Shown: piece after piece, positions 27,107-43,242 of the stretch
Numbering within the stretch: position 1 is the stretch's first letter
How the letters are laid out: the number at the start of each line of letters is the position of its first letter
NCBI GenBank assembly: GCA_034766995.1
Contig: CM068313.1
Span: forward strand, 26,187,825 to 26,251,824
DNA length: 64,000 nt
Origin: Acanthacorydalis orientalis
Taxonomy: Eukaryota > Arthropoda > Insecta > Megaloptera > Corydalidae
Reading direction: 5' to 3'
Position numbers and translations under genes: made by a program
The notes under the pieces: generated by a model
Seen by the model: the letters and a program-made list of their open reading frames with translations, nothing else
The model's database searches: none
Told to the model about the DNA's origin: nothing

Positions 27107-30100
27107 TGTTGAACCGCTTCTAAAAATTAAGGAGAAATATTTCATTTAAACTATAATATACAAAAGTTTAAAATTATTATAGAAAAATGAACCAAACTTA
27201 ATAAAACATTTTTTTTCTCAAATACAAAATCTAAACTTATGTATTGTACACAAATACATCAGTTTATTTTCTTGACAATTATATCATCCTTAAAGTGAAC
27301 CACTAATCAAATAAATATTTTCTCTCTATATTTTAACAGAAAATAATTTATATTATTTTATTTAGTTTAGATAAAGCTAATATTTAAATATTTTTTTCTA
27401 TTCTCTTTATAAAAAAATATTATCGATACGCACAAAACTTCAAATTTTAAAACGCTAGTTTACCACAATACAAATCCGTTATTAGTATTCTGAACATTGT
27501 AAGTTTAAACTTCTAGTTCTCTACATCTTCATGTCCTTTTTCCTAGTATAATTTATTTGCCTTTTTTTATTATGAACGTATCTTATGATTTTTTTTATAA
27601 AAAAATACGTATTCAAAAGAACAAAACAAATATCTGCACACTATATAACTAATGTTAATCTTACTTGAAAGATATATTCGGTCTTAAATATCGTGTATTT
27701 TGCCCGCATAATTTCATAGAACGAACGATACAGTAAGATAATATCAAACCACTATTTCTTGCATTTATTGTGTTACGGTCGCAAGGATTTCGCAATAACT
27801 TACACGTCTATTATGTCGTCAGTTATACCCTTTGTAAGTTAAATACCAGTCAAATGCCACAGACGAAATGGTCATATTGTTGTTGTCATCCTCAAGTACA
27901 AAATTACGATTTTCATAAAATACGTCTAGTTAGTTCTGCGTACATAAAGATAAATAACAATATGTAAGTAAGAAATATAACAATTTATCGTTAATATTGT
28001 CAGATAGAAAAAAGGAGCCTAAATGCAAGTTTGATGCTGCAATTGGTTTAACTTTTCGATACCTTCATTTAAATATATTTCCTTCTAATTTTATTTACAG
28101 AAAAAAAATATTGATAGAACGGAAGTCAAATGTACAGTATTAACCATATAAAAGACTGCAAATAATAATTGTTTAAATAGACAAAAAATAAACCGTTTCG
28201 AATAAATGTTATCATAATTAATCGACATGAACAAACGCTGTTTTAAATATTCATTTTTATTTCAATTTATTTATATAATAACTTTAATTATATTTAAATA
28301 TATATTATAAAATTATAATGCATTCAATTTATTTGAATCTTCAATTCATATTCTACTCTTCCATTAAAGTTATAAATTTTGATTTATTTTTCACAATTAA
28401 TATATACTTCAATAAAAATATCTGTAAATAATAAATTACTTCAAAATTTGAAAATTAATGTACAACTTTTAAATCCGATAATTATATGTCAAAATTAAAT
28501 TATCATTCAAATTACTTCCAGAAATTAATAATTATCTGAATGCTTTACAAATCTGTAGACTTAATTAATAACTCTTTTAAATATTCCAAGGTTCTATTAC
28601 TCGAATTATACAGAAGTGAGCATGTTTCAAATTTTTTCGCAGTTGGTATTAATTTATACTTTTTATTTTGTGCCGTTTATAATTTTTAATTACATGTTTG
28701 AGTTCATCGCACAAAACATATAATTTTATATTCTCATTATTTTTCTTCGCTTCCATTTTCGTATACGTAGTTTGAATTTCATTCGCTGTTCGTTTTATTT
28801 ATTTTTAACTTTAGACACAATTTACTACCTTTTCATTAATGTATTTACGTTTGATACAACTGTGCTAATTCTTTTTTATTTATTTATTTTTGTTCTATTT
28901 ATATTTTTCTGCTCTAATTCTGCACTAAAGGAATAAGATTTCTTTTGTGTTACACAGTTAATAATCTTATTTTTGTTATATTCTAAAATTAATTATATAA
29001 TAATATAGATTAATTAAAAGTTATTTTGGTTGTTGAAACAAAATATGTATCTATAAATGTACGTTTTTAAGTTAATTTTTTTAAAAAAATACATTAAAAT
29101 TATATTCTTGGTATTAAAGGTATAATTATAAACGACTTTTGAATAAATTTTATTCTTTTTTCTTTCAAAAAACAATACAAATATCGAATATAATATTTAA
29201 ATTTATTTTGTTTTTAATAAATTACTAAACAAAGTGAAGTATTTTCTTAAATTCAGCACATTTTTTTATATAAAAAAAACTATTGAATTAATGAATTTAG
29301 TGTTTGTAATATTATTTAGATGATGTTTTTCTCCAGTATTCTAACAAAGGCTATAGCGTCAGATACAGACTTTTCTCTACACCTTACTGATGTAATCAAA
29401 GTTTTAAAAAACACTCAAAGTCGAATATTCACACCCTACTTATCCCTTAAAATAGGTCGCCCAGTCAACTAGCATATTTTATTCATTAAGTATCGATTTT
29501 ATATGGACTTTGGTAAAAAAAAAAGCAATTTCCCTTCCAGGAATATTTTTATTAATGACAATAATATCGACGTATTTAGAAAAATAATTATTATAACAAA
29601 ATTCTTTTTGAATAAATAAACCATTTTAAAGCTTTGTTTTATTACTGGTACTCGTTTCTATAACGTTAATTTTAAAATTACTTTTACAATTCGATTAAAA
29701 AAACAACACAAAAGTATCTTTTTAGAAATATAATCAACTACTTTCTCATAAAATTCTCAAATTATTATTTTATGTTAGAGATTGTTCTTTTTTTAATATT
29801 TTAATTATACTGAAAGCCACTAAAATACAATTTTTGGTTACCAAACAACCAGACTTCGCAATAAAATTGATATTTCGTATAAAAAATATATTCGTTATTT
29901 GCGATCCATAAGTACAAACGATATTAAACCAATCTTAAATATTACTCCATTTTTTCGATAGAAACATCTAAACATAGACATAATATTTCATTGTGCATAA
30001 AAATTTTTACGACTTTCAGTCTATTTTCTTACATTTAAAATTTTATTAAATAGTTTCTCAATACACTCACAGAAATGTCAACAAAACGATGCGATTAATA

Positions 30101-31939
30101 TTCAGCGATACGTACATAAAATAACTTTCATTTCACAAACTTTTTTATTTGTCTTATCTTGTAATGAAAGAGAATTTTAACTTATTTAAATAAATTCAGA
30201 CGAAAGATATCAAAGTAAATACTTCAAAAAAAGAATACTATTTTTATCAAAATAGTAAAAATTTTATTATCCCTGAATGCTTTAATAAACTTTAACAAAT
30301 TTAATGTGCGAATATACAACGATTTTGAAATAAATTTAAGCATATATTGAATTCTCCCATTGTTGAATAACAAAATAATGAAAAACATTACTTAAAAATA
30401 ATTTTATTTTCATTAAATTATAAGATTTGAAAACATCTTAATAAAAAATAAATATTAATCAATATATGTATATATATAGAAAGAGACAGAGAGATAAATA
30501 GACAGATACATATATGTATATATATATTATTTATATAAAGTTTTTAAAACATATAATATCTTTAAAATAGATTGGTTTACCTTTGACACGATAAACGAGT
30601 TTGAATTGTGCTTCGTTGAAATGAAAATATTAAAAGAATTATTAAACTTCTTTAGTATGAACATCCATGAAAAAGCATATAAAGTTAAATTTGTGCAAAA
30701 ACGGAACCAATTCAATGAATAAAAAAAGTTTAAAGCTTTAAATCTATCAAAAAGTCAACGCAGTATTTGATACGAGAAAAAGTAAAAAATCTGATGGGAC
30801 AAAGAACAAAGTTTCATAACTGAAGTTTAATAATAAGCTATGATATTGAATTTCAACAATTTACTTGTTTTAAAAATGACTTTTGTTTATAACATTTCAT
30901 TTTTCTATCAAAAGAGTATAAGTACAAAAAATAAACTGTCTTATTTCTTTATTATATTATAGAGTAATTAATAGAAGCTCTTTATAAATATAGATGCAAG
31001 CGCGTGCACACACGGACACATATGTATACATCATACATACATAAGCATACATTTTTTATGTTCTTAAAAGTTGTTTTATTAAAAATTTAATAAAACCCTT
31101 AGAAAAAAATTAGTAAATATGTTTAATTAATAGAAATTCAGAGAGCCTAATTAAAAATACTTTTATGAGATATTGATTAGAAAGTATGTATAGTGTAGAA
31201 CAAAATTGCATAAGTTAGAATTTTCTACGAATTCACAGTGATGTTCAATCTCTAGAGAGTTATTAATAAGTCTCCAAGTATAGGAAAAAGTTTTCTTCTC
31301 TTGAGAAATAACCCATGGCGATACTTTCTTTCAATTTCGTTTTGCTGTTATGTATGGAAAGAAATTATCAATACTTGATACTTTATCATCAACATGAATA
31401 TTTTAATGGCTTTTATTCTCCTTAATTTTTTAAATAAAGGAACGATTAAACCTTAAAAATCTAAATATATAAATAAAATTTAATATAAATGCAAAACCGA
31501 ATAATAACATTAAAAGTTAGTCTTTTTATTGCGTATATTACCAATCTAAAATATTTAATAAAAGTGTATTTTTCTATAACACTAATCGTAAATTTACTTA
31601 AATATAAATAAAATCAAATTAAGAGAAAGAGAGAGAGAGAAATTTCAATTGTAAATAAATTAATTTTAGAATATAACTACATCTCATATTTTCACTCCGC
31701 CAAACACGACAAATGTATGTTTGCACTCTGAAAACGATGTTATCTCCATTGAATTGCGTATAACAATTACATTGGACGATAAATAATTGAAGATTATAAT
31801 AAAGAAAATTATGTGGTATTATGAGCTATTAATTTTTTCTGAAATTTGAATTAACCACTGTTCTAAATTATACTTGTTAACTTCATAAAATTTTGTATAT
31901 ATTTTTACCCAACGCATTTCTTAAATTTTCATTTATATA

Positions 31940-31986
<47 letters not shown>

Positions 31987-32713
31987 TATCAATTGTAAGT
32001 TCAAAATTACATCTAAATAAGTCAAAGCCTTAGTTAATACAATCACTAACAAAGGCACTACATTAATGATACCGACACCCTATTATAATAGGTATATATA
32101 CTAAACAAATACCAACTTCAATGAGGTATCATACGACATCTCTTCATGGATGTTCTATACTATATTAAATCAAGTCAAGCATCACATGCTGTTATAAATT
32201 ACACATCATTAATTTCTAATAGAATCCACAAATCTTTTTCACTAAAATTGCAATATTACCAAACTGTCAAATAAAATCTTTATTGAAAACTTATAAAAAA
32301 GTAATTTAATTTTAAATTTAATTTTCTCCTAAAAAATACAAAATACTATCAGCTGTGTAAAAAAGTAAATACAACACAAGTTATCAAAATTGTATATATA
32401 TATATATATATTAATAGGTACAACTCTAAATATAAAATGTTGCTTTTGTTTCAATATTCTGAACACAAGATATTCACTTTCCAAGTGAACATTAAATATT
32501 TCCAGGCTACTAAATAAATTTTTCTTGGAATAAATTGCCAACAGCAAAAATCAAATATGTCATAAATTACTTATGGAACATAACTTATCGCATTCAATAT
32601 TTTCCTTTAGCTGTCATTCGCTTTTATCATACAAAATGTTTTATCTAAAAATATTTTATGTAATGATTAATTTTATGCAGAAAAATAATACAACACATAC
32701 ATTATATCAATAA

Positions 32714-32763
<50 letters not shown>

Positions 32764-34043
32764 TTATGTATGTATTGTTTATCTGCATGTATACTTACAA
32801 TGATAATTTTTAAAATTAATACTATTAAAAATGATAAACAGCAGCTCAGTTGAGAATAAAATTAAGCTGTGTCTACTAATCTCCCTATTTTTTTCAACTA
32901 CGCGTCTAGATTACAGACTAATTTTTTGTAGAATTAAAGTCTTAATACTCCCTAAGAGAACAAATTTATCGTCTACGTAAGAACATTTAAGCTAAGCAAG
33001 TGTATTCTTATATATATTCTAGATATTTATTTGATCAATATAACCCTTCAGTATACCATAAACTTGAATGTACGAATACAAAGAAAATGAAAAATAAATT
33101 ACAATATTTTCAAATAGAAATATTGAATTATGTAAATATATTCCAAACTGTGTAAACACACTGAATATGTGTAAGTTTTTTAATTTAAAGTGCTGAAAAC
33201 AGCAATAAGACTATATTAGAAATGTATACAAGCAATCGAAACTAACAATTAAAATAATCAATTATTGTGCATTTCTGTTGAGGAAAAAAATTGTGATTTG
33301 TAAAACGAGTGAAAAATTCATATGCAAACGTGAATTTAACCATACTGGTAGATACTATATTGTTATTAATTAATATTGTATTAATTTATTGCAATGTAAC
33401 AAATTATGATCATAGACAAGTTTACATTTACAAATTTATAATTTTTTCTTAATTACATATTTTTTAAGTTATAAAAATAAACACGCATTAAAAATTGGAA
33501 TCTTCTTTGAGTTTAACAGAAATTAATATCATATTTTTTATTTTACAAATTTTAGACTATTTTTACTTTCATTCAATGTTATTTATTCTAGTTCTTAAAA
33601 GATTTTTAAGAAAATAAAAAACAAAAATAACGAAACAAATAACACATTATTTTTTTATATTCTTAAATATATTTTACTTGAGTACGCAAGTTTCATATTA
33701 ATTTTTTTTATTTTTAGAAAGTTCTAATGTAAACTAATACACATTTATTACTTTTAAACTATTTAGAAGAAAAAATTCATTATAATATTATCATTATTTT
33801 TTATTTTTTAAACCATTGAATTTTCTTACTAACTCTATGATAATTTTCTATAGTTACATAAATAACCTTCAAATACACTGACTGGATTATATTTTACTTT
33901 CTGTAATAAATTAGAGCAAATTGACATTCATTTATGAAAACAAGTAAGCCAAATAAATGACTACACTTCTTATCTTTATGAACGTATTCTCAAAATAAGT
34001 ATTACACAAAACATATATGTATGTATCATGTCTATGTACATGA

Positions 34044-34077
<34 letters not shown>

Positions 34078-35544
34078 CAAAAATATCGAATTGTACAGTA
34101 TTAAATCTAAAATGTCTGCGTTGGTTTGAGATGAGAGTTCATACATTTAAGTGAAATAGGCAGTTTCGTATCTAGCAAACTGTGAAAACTGGGCATAAAT
34201 CACAGCATGGTTGAATCCGGTGCCCAACTCTACTGTTCTGAAGCAAGTAAAAGTAGTGTTCAACTACATATAAGTGCTACCTTGTTGATAATACCTCAAA
34301 TATAACTGTTGAAGACTAATAAATTTGCATAAAATTTATATTTTTAACAAAAGAAATATATTTCATGGTTTTTCACACTACTTTAAATAAGACAGCCGCT
34401 ATTTCATTCTGTTTTTTTTATACAAAAGATACATTTGCAAATAATGACGTGTCTTACTTATCGCTTTATCATTGTTTTTTTTCATTATTTGTAGGATGTA
34501 ATATTTTCTTTCTCTTACATATATTTGTTTTTCACATTTACTAAATTCACCATAACTGTAGTATCTTATATCATCAGCATTTATACTCATCATTTTATAG
34601 CATACTTACATTCTTATATTCATTATTTGTAGTAATAAAAATAACAATAAATTTTAAAACATTATCAATATTACAAATATCAGTATTAAAATTTATTATA
34701 TCTCTTGGTTTACATAAAAAAAGTTACATAATAAATAAATATTATATATCAAATGAAATTTAATCACTCATTTAAAACATAAGAAAATTAACCAAAATGA
34801 AGTACAATAATAAAATAATATAATACTAAATGAATTTAAATTGAAACTAAAAGTAAAAAGCACACACACAAACACAAACACTACAAAAAGAAAATATCAC
34901 AATGCGAAGAAAAATAAAAAGAAATATAATGAAAAATTACACAAGGAAGTATATTTATATAATAAATAACATTCAAATGCCCTTTGTACAAAAGTAAATA
35001 CTAAAAAGTTGAAATACTAAGGTTTAAATATTCAAAGTTTTATAAAGTTTTCAGACAATAAATTGTAAATAATTATTTTTTATTTCAAAATGTCAAATTG
35101 TTATATTTAATACAATATGATTTGTCAGACATAAATGTAAACCAATTAAATTTAAAAATATTTATTATGAATTCTAAATTTTTTCTTGTTATTTCAATAT
35201 TATTTAATAAAATAAAAATATTATAATGAGCGAATAACTAAAAATAAACTATTCATTTATTTTGAAAGTTGATAGTAAATTTAAAAAAATGCATTATAAA
35301 TGAATATTACATATAGAACACAAAATACTAATTTTTTCATGAGATCATACATGAAATATAGTTTAAATATTTTTTTTTAAATAATTTTATATAAAAAAAT
35401 AGCAAAATGTAATATGATTGTATATAACATCGCGCACATTCTATGAATTTGAAAACATTTTGTTAAAACAATTTGTAATTCTAAAATATATATTTCTCTT
35501 ATAAAATCATTTGGTTATCACGTTTACTTTTTAATCAGCAGTAT

Positions 35545-35590
35545 ATTTTCTTTACTACTGACATTTTCTTTACTGCTGACATTTTCTTTT
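35545..35590 (+). repeat. 18-bp tandem repeat, about 2.5 units
   Basis: The unit ATTTTCTTTACTACTGAC is followed by ATTTTCTTTACTGCTGAC and a partial third unit ATTTTCTTTT. One substitution separates the full units. Confidence 0.9.
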
Positions 35591-36035
35591 ATATTAACGA
35601 CACTTTGATAATGAATGCTATAAAAATAAATTATTTATTAAACTACCACACATATAAGTTCATGTACCAATGTAATCAATTAATGGTTTGGAAACATACC
35701 TTACAATTTCTTTAATATAAATGAAAATATTTCATGTCAACATTGAATCATGTGTTACACATAAAAACAACTGATATAAATAGTGTTCAATTTATTTGAA
35801 TCATGCAATCAATTAGTCTTTCTTAAAAATCTTCTCACTTTATCAACCCATATAAAAACAATGAATTTTAATGATAATATAATATGTAAATGGTAGCACT
35901 TCTAATGTAAATGTTAATGTAATGTAAACATATGTAAATAAGCATTGTATATGTAATCATGAAGTTTGTTGATTGATTTATTACTTGTAATTTAAATTTG
36001 CATCCAAAATAGTTTAATGACCCGTTTATACTTAT

Positions 36036-36115
36036 ACACACACATATATATATATGTGTGTGTGTGTGTGTATGTGTGTGTTTGTGTTTGTGTATTTGTG
36101 TGTGTTTATGTATGT
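36036..36115 (+). repeat. (AC)n(AT)n(GT)n compound repeat with hairpin
   Basis: An AC run, an AT run and a GT run follow each other, so 36036..36063 is a perfect 28-base palindrome. A longer irregular GT-rich tail with TTTG interruptions follows. Confidence 0.9.
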
Positions 36116-37711
36116 TTGAGTGCATGTACTCTTTTTATAACATTTCATTAATTAACTGATTCTTTAGAGAAGATTTATTTTTTATATGTAGCAGCTCTTG
36201 CGATGTTAGCAAAAATATACATTATAGATCAAAATACCAAACTGAACAATAAAGTACTTATTAGTCCATTATAAACTTATTTCTGAAAGAGCAAAATTTC
36301 ATTCATCTCTTCCTTTATATTTATAATGGCTGAAAATTCGATTAATGAGTGTCATTATGTATGATATATAGTTTTTGTTGTAACACCTTTACCTTTATTC
36401 AACCTACGCAACTTAACAAAAAGGTATAATTAAAATTCATTAAATATCTGGAATAGAGTACATATGTTTCAGATGTAGATGAATTTCCTGTAATAAACAA
36501 CACTTCCTCTGATCACTATGAATATTATCAGTACATAAATCATGAGCACGTTCTACTATTCATAAGTCATCAGCATACAAATGAAGAGTTTGTAGCTAAA
36601 GATATAAATGTATTTAGAGATTTGAAATCATTAATATATTATTATATATTATATTCAGCACGGAAATGTTTGAAAAACGAACAGATCTTTTAAAAAAAAT
36701 AAATAGTATATACAAGTACTTCTTATTAATGTAACAGAGGGCTTTAATTCGTTTCGAATCTTTTTATATATTTTAATAATTCATTTGAATTCATTTCTAT
36801 ATCGGTTTTCTTAAAGAAGTATATACAAAGAAATAAAAGACTATATTACCTCTCAAATATCACAGATTTATTTATATTTATATAACACCGAGTTCAATCT
36901 TTATGCTTTGTAAAGAATACATGTGATACATATGATTTTTCTCATCGTAAATTCAATGTTTCATTTTCGTACAAACAAAACCAAAATAATATAAATCTTA
37001 CCGCTAGGCAAGTGTGTTCGGCCATAAATTACATTTAATTTACAGAAATAGTTGGTAACCTACAGCTTATACCGTGTCCTATCACTATTTCACAGCGCGT
37101 AAGTTATTAATCCTATATTAGGTCTTACCGAGCAATACATGCAATATTCCCAGAAATAATAATAAATAGTAGTTTAATGTATGTTAATAAAATACTTGTT
37201 TTAGTTATTTGTTATTATTCTTTACTTTTCATACACCTACAAGACATATTACATCATTATTAAAAACCATAAATTTAAAAAATAATAATAATTTCGTTAC
37301 GACGTGTGCATACAAAAAAATACTTTTTTGTTTGTATTCACTATTTCTAAGCCATCTTGTATATAGAACTTTTTCAAATTATCGTCTAGCATATAACTTT
37401 AAAATAAAAATATACAAATATAAAGACAACATTCAAAAACATATAAAAACGAATAACAACTCCACGTTTGTTCAGATGAATTGAAACTTTTAGAAACAGT
37501 CTGTTTGAAACAATAGTAAAATAAACGTAAATTTATTTTATATTATTAAATCTCGACTTGAATGTGTATCCTAATGATTCGATGATGTTGTTCGTACTTT
37601 TTATTATATAGTATCGTTTAACATCATCTCATATGACACTAATAAAATTCAATACTGAAACATAAAAGTTATTTTTATACATTCATAACATTTTAAAGTC
37701 AATAACAACAC

Positions 37712-37762
<51 letters not shown>

Positions 37763-38343
37763 TCATACATACATACATACACTTCATTTTAATTATATAT
37801 ATATATATATATAATGAAATATTTTTAAGAACTCTTCAAATGTATTAATTTTTAAAAATGTGACATTTATAGTAATATTTTACATTAAGTTAACATAATT
37901 ATTTCAACATTTTATACTTGGAGATTATAAAATATTTATATAATTTATTTGTATAAAAAAATCGCATTACGATACTTACATATTTCTTTTATTTATAAGA
38001 ACATTTTTTTATTAAATAATATAATTTACAAATCATATTTCTTATTCACCTCTTATTAAAATTTCGTTAACGATTCACTGCTAATAATTTTGATCTCAAA
38101 AGCAAATATATTCATTTTGAATATGCATGACAATTTAATGTAATTTTATATGTTCGGCATTAAAAACATATTGTCACGAATACTGAAGTGAATAAATAAT
38201 TAGATGTAGTTAAATTGAAAATTAACAAGTTTTGAGACACGGACAGAAATATAATAATTAAGTCTGTAAAGTTATAAAAATGTTACGGGACAATAATTCA
38301 CTTCATTATAATTAAAATTGTCTGTCTCTAGTTTGTATGTATG

Positions 38344-38350
<7 letters not shown>

Positions 38351-38428
<78 letters not shown>
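38351..38428 (+). repeat. (AT)39 microsatellite
   Basis: 78 bases of uninterrupted alternating AT. Confidence 0.95.
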
Positions 38429-38432
<4 letters not shown>

Positions 38433-39118
38433 TTTAAACTAAGTAACCAAAACGATTTAATTGGATTTATTTATCTGCATATTTTCAATCAATTTATTTT
38501 ATTCATCAATTCTCTATGTATCTTATCAATTTATATATAAGATAAGAAAAAACTCATTTAATTTTTATTGCATTGCAATACTTTCATATAAACAAACACT
38601 CTTAATTTTTTATACAAAAAAACTGAGTATCAATTATAAATTTCAAATCTATTCTGTTATAGATTAAATTATTTATTAAAAAAAAATATTAAGAGCACAT
38701 CTAATATCTATTTTTTAATAGTTTTACATCACGTATTTTTATTAAATATTAAATTTTATATGTTTTAAATCTAAATTTTACTTCAGCATAAGTACTAAAA
38801 CAGATAATTCAAATTCTTATTTAATTTAAATGTTCAGACCATCGCGTTATTTAAGATAGCTACAATAAATTTAATTGCAGTGTTTCTCTTTACACTGGAT
38901 TATACAAAGACTTGAACAAAAAGCATGAAATTAAGTATGATACATGTTTAGAAAAGCTATATAGAATACTCAATTTAAAAAAAGTCAGTAAATTATAAGA
39001 TAATAAACAAACTGTTAATGTAAATCAAAAACATGTTTAATAATATTTTAATTTTGAACAGTTTTAAGGCATTTTTAATTATTTACATTCAAACAAACAT
39101 GGATCTGTCTCCCACTAA

Positions 39119-39193
<75 letters not shown>

Positions 39194-39321
39194 TATATAT
39201 CTTGCAATTATTCTCTATTGATCCACTAATGTATAAAGGTTTCTACAAACAATTCATCTATCTCATTCTGTACTCCACACTTTTGTTCTATATTATCTAA
39301 CGAATTTTCACACACACACAC

Positions 39322-39353
<32 letters not shown>

Positions 39354-39357
<4 letters not shown>

Positions 39358-39393
39358 ATGATATATATATATATATATATATATATCATTATT
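39354..39393. repeat. 40-bp perfect palindrome
   Basis: AATAATGAT, alternating AT and ATCATTATT form a perfect 40-base palindrome directly after an (AC)n(AT)n tract (39312-39354). It could extrude as a cruciform. Confidence 0.85.
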
Positions 39394-39514
39394 TTATTAT
39401 AAATATTTTCGTAGTCCCTCAAGTCCAGTCTAATTTAAGCGGTATATACGTATTAATTAAAATGAGATCATACGTTTCTCGAAAATGCAATTACATGTAA
39501 CTATCTGCTTTTTC

Positions 39515-39559
<45 letters not shown>

Positions 39560-41485
39560 GGATATATATATATGTATATGTATATATATATGAAGGATCA
39601 TTACAAAAAGGTTGAAAAGTTAATGGTCGAGATTAGTACTATTGCTGATTTCCAGTATTTTCTCAGTAAATTACATGTTTTAAAAAAGTCAACAGAAACA
39701 CGACTAATGACGCATTACATCTCGTCATTATTATTATACTTCCACCAACTTTTTTAGCCTAAATATTTTCTTGTATAATTTGAAAAAATAGTCTAATTAT
39801 ATGTACTTAAATAATTTAGATATAATTTCTAGTGTCTTTAAAATGTAAATATCTATTTTCATTATAATACTCTACTTGCGATTGTAGAAATTTATTTTTC
39901 CCTTGATAATATTCAGAAATAAAAAGAATACTATTTTATCTGATATAAAATATCTAAAACATAACAGTCTCTATTTTTTTAATGTTTACTTAAAGAAATA
40001 AAAACGCGAATTTCAATTATTTTACGTTATAATTTTATTTAAAACTTGATTTGTATTAAATTTATAAATTATAAAATTAATTATATTTTTATGTATATAA
40101 TCAAAGATAAACTAAACAAAATTCATACCTAATTTAATTGTTTTTCAAAAAATATAAAATGAATATAAAAGTAATGTATATAAGAAATAACAATCAAAGT
40201 AAAATCGATATTACTTAAATATATACATTTAAAATGTGCATTAATTTCTTTTAAATATATATCTGTATAAAAAGGTCAGTAAAATAGTCATTTTTTCAAA
40301 AATAATTGATATACAAAAAATATGTCTTTCAAAATAAAACTTTCTAGTATATTAAATAGTTTTTTTTTCATAAACAATATCATATCTGAAATGCAAACTT
40401 TTAAGTACTTTAAATGATATTAAACAAATGTGAACAATGAAGTATATAAATACAAAGTTTATAATAAATATTTTTGAACTTTTCTCTAAGAAAATATTAT
40501 TAAACTTGTACTTAATAACCATATATTAAGAACAACTACAGTAATAATTGTCAACATTATACATATATAGTTAAAATTTACTTATTTTATAAAAAATTAA
40601 AGCCTAATCATGGAGTATATTATCACAAATGAAATATTATATATGAATGTCGTGAAAATATTAAAACTTTTTTCTTATTTCAGAATATATTGTTTTTTTT
40701 TCTACAGTACAAATATTTACATCTTTAATACTTATTTAAGTACGAATTAATACTATGTAATCGTTTTCAATTATTTGAAAACTCTCTTAGGATTTTAACT
40801 TATTAATTGTCGTAACAACCGCTTTTTTATAGAAGTTACGTCTTATGAAAGCTCCTACAAATTCATTATACATTGTTCAACGCCCTTTAATGATGTCCGT
40901 TTAATAACGACTGTGAAAATTTAACTTCTTTTTATTAATCTATAAGTCTATCCATACAACTAATTGAATGTACACAATACAATACATAGATGTTTACATT
41001 TCTTCTTAAACAATTTTAATTATTCTTTCATTTCAAAAATATATCATAGCTTCTCGTAGTCTTTAGACTTTTACATATTTTTCTTTTACAAAAAAACAAT
41101 AAATATCTTATTATACAAATATATGTACATATTATCTTGCTCTTGCCGAAATCGATTTTTTGTATTGAAAATACGATAATAATAAAAACGCAGTATATTA
41201 TACACAGTTCGAAAAAATAAATTGAACAAATTATAAATAAAATTTCAACATATTGTTTAAATATCGTGAACCATTTTCGATTTGACTATGTACAGACACC
41301 CTCATGTACGAATGTAATATTATGTAAATATAGTTAAAGGCATATCATTAAACTGGATGGGGTTAACTGTTCATCATACAAGTCTTAAGAGGAGAATGAA
41401 ATCTAGTCAACGTAATGTCTAGTCATTAAAGTCCAGTCTGCCCAAGTGTCTTCACACACAATTGGACATGTTTATACATATATAA

Positions 41486-41590
<105 letters not shown>

Positions 41591-41848
41591 CTTTATATAT
41601 ATATATATATATATTTACTTTCGCTAAACTAACAAACCATTTACTCATCAAAAAAACATGTGTTTTTATACGTTACACATATGTTCGTTTAAATGTTAGC
41701 TTAAATATCTTTAAAGTAAACAATTCGATACATCATCCTCATGAGAAAATTATAATCATACCTATATGCTTTTGCTATACTTTTGCTCTTTTTGTATAAA
41801 AATAGAAATTTCATTTATGTATTGAGTTGAAAAATATATTTCTTTATA

Positions 41849-41898
41849 TTGTAAAAGTAGCATTATATTATATTTGTAAAAGTAGCATTATATTTTAT
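41849..41898 (+). repeat. 25-bp tandem duplication
   Basis: Two adjacent 25-base units start TTGTAAAAGTAGCATTATAT and differ at one base. This looks like a replication-slippage duplication. Confidence 0.9.
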
Positions 41899-42096
41899 AT
41901 TCTGTATTTAATATTGAAGTAAAAAAATCAGTATTTTTTTATCGATAAATGAGAAAAAAACTCATTAACAATGGCCAACAAATGAATGTATGAATGAATA
42001 AAAATAGAATATTAAATTAGATTTTCATATTCTTTAATATTCAGTATTCAACGAATTCAACAGAAATATTTTTTGTAATGAAATCTAATGTGCATA

Positions 42097-42134
<38 letters not shown>

Positions 42135-42824
42135 CTTATAGATCATTTAAATATATGCCAAATTAAAATAATATCGAAACAGTGAACCCCCTTTTACGTT
42201 ATCAATTTGTACTAGAAATCTCTTTCTTGTTGTAAAAATGTTATAATATGAACCCAATAGTACATGGTTCAGTAAATATTTTTAGTATATCACAGGATTC
42301 AGTGCATATCCAATATAAATATATATTCTGTAAAATGTAGCTACGAATCCAATATTGGATAAATATACTATACTACTACTATATGGTTTATATTTTAGTA
42401 ATTTATCATTATAAATTGACATTTTTCCCTCATAGAAGGCGATATTTAACGTAAAGTATGATTTAATTGCATATAACTTAATTTAAATTGAAGTAAAATG
42501 CATATTTTATACACAATGAAATTTATTATTAAGAGACAGTCATAAAGGAGAGATTCACAATAATTTAAATTATTACATATTTTAAATATCAAAAACCTGT
42601 ATAATATTCACTATACATATTAATGCTCAAATTACTATCAAAACGTAATTTGATACATTGCAACAACTCAATATAATTAACATTTTATACAATTTTACAC
42701 CTGACAAAATATTTTTATTTAAAGTTTATTGTTTTGATAATATTATGTCATCTATTTTCATATATGGAATTGAAATGACATGGTTTTATATACATACATA
42801 CATACATATATATATACATACTCG

Positions 42825-42860
<36 letters not shown>

Positions 42861-43206
42861 CATACATACATATATGATATAATTACACGTATCTCAGACG
42901 ATAAAAAAATATTTACTAGCTTTCATCTAAAAGTATTTTGTGGAAATGTAAGATTAATTTCAATGAAATAATTTTGAAAAGATGACGTAAACCCAGTGAA
43001 TCATAAAGAGATCAAAGTAAAAACAGTATTGATAAAAATTCACTTTAAAAAATATGTCGCCTTTCGTAATTAATTAAAAGACGTAGAAATATTTGAAATC
43101 AAGCGTAATTAGTGTAAAAAAAATATTGAAAACGTTATCGTATTCCAGAAATCTCAAACTGGAAAATTTTCAGAAAAAAAGCACTAAAATCAATACTAAC
43201 ACATGA

Positions 43207-43242
<36 letters not shown>

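Noticed and set aside
37209..37484. 91-codon plus-strand ORF
   Set aside because: Lys/Asn/Ile-rich as expected of random AT-rich DNA, with no domain and no supporting context.
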